A stretch of 6,947 nucleotides of DNA, from NCBI GenBank assembly GCA_012798365.1, contig JAAZNH010000339.1, positions 1 through 6,947 on the forward strand. The letters run 5' to 3'. Source of the DNA: Methanomicrobiales archaeon (GTDB lineage Archaea; Halobacteriota; Methanomicrobia; Methanomicrobiales; Methanospirillaceae). The notes under the pieces are model-generated. The model was not told the origin of the DNA, made no database searches, and was given only the letters and a program-made list of their open reading frames with translations. Every line of letters starts with the position of its first letter. The stretch's first letter is position 1. This document shows, piece after piece, positions 5,802 to 6,947 of this stretch. The position numbers and the translations under genes are program-made.

Positions 5802-6314
5802 GTGGTGGTGCCTGTGCTCATTGGTGTGATGTCCGATACTCACGATAATATTGCCCAGACGAAAAATGCTGTTGCCCGGTTCAACCAGGCCGGAGTCGGG
5901 GCCGTGCTGCATGCCGGGGACCTTGTCTCTCCCTTCATGCTTGATACTCTCAAAGATCTTACTGTGCCCCTGTATGGTGTGTTCGGCAACAACGACGGCG
6001 ACAGGATCCTGATAACGACCCTTTCAAAGAAATATCCTCAAATAACAATCGGGGGTACGTTTGCCCGGCTCGATCTCGGCGGCCTGCGGATCGGCCTCGT
6101 GCATGGCAATGACCGTGATCTGCTCGAAGTTCTCGCGGGCTGCAGCACGCTTGACCTTCTCGTGTACGGCCATACGCACAAGCCGGAAGTGCGCCGCCAG
6201 GGTTCACTTCTCATCGTGAACCCCGGGGAGGTCTATGGGGCGCTGACCGGCAGGAGCACCGTGGCGTTTATCGATACGGAGAAGCCGTCCGCTGAGCTCG
6301 TGGAATTATCCTAG
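5802..6314 (+). CDS. YfcE/MJ0936-family metallophosphoesterase (phosphodiesterase)
   Basis: A 170-residue soluble enzyme spanning nearly all of a compact calcineurin-like phosphoesterase domain, close to the roughly 165-residue length of the archaeal homologue MJ0936. All metal-binding motifs are present: SDTHDN (Asp12, His14), AGDLV (Asp40), GNNDGD (Asn63), VHGND (His101) and YGHTHKP (His124, His126). The family hydrolyses phosphodiesters with two divalent metals; the natural substrate of archaeal members is not settled. NPGEVYGALTG (140-150) is the usual C-terminal family segment. In-frame starts exist at 5691 (207 residues) and 5772 (180 residues), but the family begins almost directly at the first metal motif, and a GGTGAT site precedes GTG 5802, so I choose this one. 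The added upstream residues (for example AAMQKSGAGFLVRYSG) resemble no domain. It is a single gene between two minus-strand genes. Confidence 0.85.
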   Translation: MVVPVLIGVMSDTHDNIAQTKNAVARFNQAGVGAVLHAGDLVSPFMLDTLKDLTVPLYGVFGNNDGDRILITTLSKKYPQITIGGTFARLDLGGLRIGLVHGNDRDLLEVLAGCSTLDLLVYGHTHKPEVRRQGSLLIVNPGEVYGALTGRSTVAFIDTEKPSAELVELS

Positions 6315-6322
6315 CGGAGAAC

Positions 6323-6347
6323 GGGGGACCGGGAAAAATCCCCCTTT
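6323..6347 (+). terminator. Terminator candidate after the phosphoesterase gene
   Basis: GGGGGA (6323-6328) pairs with TCCCCC (6339-6344) around a 10-base loop, followed by TTT, starting 8 bases after the stop codon. The T-run is short for an intrinsic terminator. A longer T-rich tract, CTTTATTTTTC, lies at 6397-6407 and may provide the actual archaeal stop signal. The remaining bases up to 6398 hold no gene. Confidence 0.4.
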
Positions 6348-6398
6348 ACCGGCAGGTCCAAATCCAGGAATTACGCTGCACCCGCAACCGTCCATGCT

Positions 6399-6917
6399 TT
6401 ATTTTTCATGGTTACCGGATGTATCCCTGCCCTCCGGATTCTGGTCCTCGAACAGGTGGGCAACGCCCAGCGTTTTGTTGATCCAGCAGAGTTCATCGGA
6501 AATGTGGATCAGAAGCAGGATCATGAGCGTGAACGGGATGGCAAAGAGCATTCCGATAAGGCCTAAAAGCCAGCCCCAGAAGATGACCGAGATGAGGACA
6601 AGCAATGCCGGCATCTCGAATTTTCGGGCTGTAAGATAGGACAGGATGGGATTCTCGACCAGCAGGTTGAGGACGCAGACCGCGATGATGACCGCGACCG
6701 CTCCCGGGATCCCGAACTGCAGCCAGGCAAAGAAGATGGCCGGGACGGCAGCGATGATGAGCCCGAAGTACGGGATGAAGCCTAAGAGGAACGTGAGCAC
6801 ACCCCAGAGGATTGCGCCGTGGACCCCGATAAGTCCTAAAAATCCTCCGAACAACAGCCCGTGGATGAAGTTGGTCTCGGTCCGCACCACAATGAAGTCG
6901 ATGACATACCTGGTCAC
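6399..6917 (-). CDS. AI-2E/PerM-family permease, C-terminal half (partial or truncated)
   Basis: 172 residues from GTG 6917, all matching the C-terminal half of the AI-2E family transporter fold (PF01594), whose full members are about 340-370 residues. Visible family segments are NFIHGLLFGGFLGLIGVHGA (16-35), LTFLLGFIPYFGLIIAAVPA (41-60), VLNLLVENPILSYLTARKFE (82-101) and the C-terminal FWGWLLGLIGMLFAIPFT (113-130), about five membrane segments. Members move varied small solutes or ions; the substrate cannot be told. The first residues already read like mid-protein family sequence (RYVIDFIVVRTETN), so the N-terminal half should lie upstream, beyond 6947. However, the same frame meets TGA at 6947-6945, only nine codons before the GTG. 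Either this is a frameshifted or broken gene, or a genuine half-length protein starting near 6917. GGGGA 12 bases before the GTG is a poor ribosome binding site. Confidence 0.7.
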   Translation of the reverse strand: MTRYVIDFIVVRTETNFIHGLLFGGFLGLIGVHGAILWGVLTFLLGFIPYFGLIIAAVPAIFFAWLQFGIPGAVAVIIAVCVLNLLVENPILSYLTARKFEMPALLVLISVIFWGWLLGLIGMLFAIPFTLMILLLIHISDELCWINKTLGVAHLFEDQNPEGRDTSGNHEK

Positions 6918-6947
6918 TCTCTTTTTTATTCCCCAAAAAACCGTTCA

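Noticed and set aside
6392..6411. CCATG...CATGG hairpin over the permease stop codon
   Set aside because: Only 5 bp, with a 10-base A/T loop; below what I would call structured.
1..6947. CRISPR array, tRNA, rRNA, transposase or att sites
   Set aside because: No regularly spaced repeats, cloverleaf-like sequence, transposase motifs or flanking direct repeats were seen anywhere in the window.

Overview
The window looks like part of a GC-rich methanogenic euryarchaeon, most likely of the order Methanomicrobiales (Methanoregula-like). This rests on an archaeosortase, a secreted PF09826-type beta-propeller protein carrying the 'YYISL / EIL..VYSSSFKPTQKSQSGEFSGATGTV' surface-protein sequence style of these methanogens, an AT-rich archaeal promoter with a TATA box, and an iron-sulfur flavoprotein-like gene. 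The genus is an inference; no rRNA or methanogenesis gene is present.

Layout: 1-106 is probably the 3' end of an unidentified plus-strand gene (weak support). 160-1778 (minus) is a two-gene operon: a transglutaminase-like lipoprotein followed, with a GTGA stop/start overlap, by an archaeosortase, the membrane enzyme that processes C-terminal sorting signals. Upstream on the same strand, 1898-4153 (minus, probably reaching 4213) encodes a large exported beta-propeller protein with an N-terminal surface-protein region and a Ser/Thr/Pro-rich linker. So 160-4213 is a minus-strand block of cell-surface biology. About 220 AT-rich bases with a strong hairpin separate it from a divergent small membrane protein (4430-4783, plus), which has a clear TATA box. 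This gene converges on an iron-sulfur flavoprotein-like FMN reductase (4789-5664, minus) with only 5 bases between the stop codons, which sit inside one small hairpin. A divergent YfcE/MJ0936-type metallophosphoesterase follows (5802-6314, plus), then the C-terminal half of an AI-2E/PerM-type permease (6399-6917, minus) whose reading frame meets a TGA at the very end of the window.

How the genes work together: the archaeosortase and the transglutaminase-like lipoprotein are translationally coupled and probably act at the outer face of the membrane in the same process. No protein in the window carries a recognisable PGF-CTERM-like sorting signal, so the substrates must be encoded elsewhere. 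The right half (flavoprotein, phosphoesterase, permease) consists of single genes with no evident shared pathway. No mobile element, CRISPR array, tRNA or rRNA was seen.
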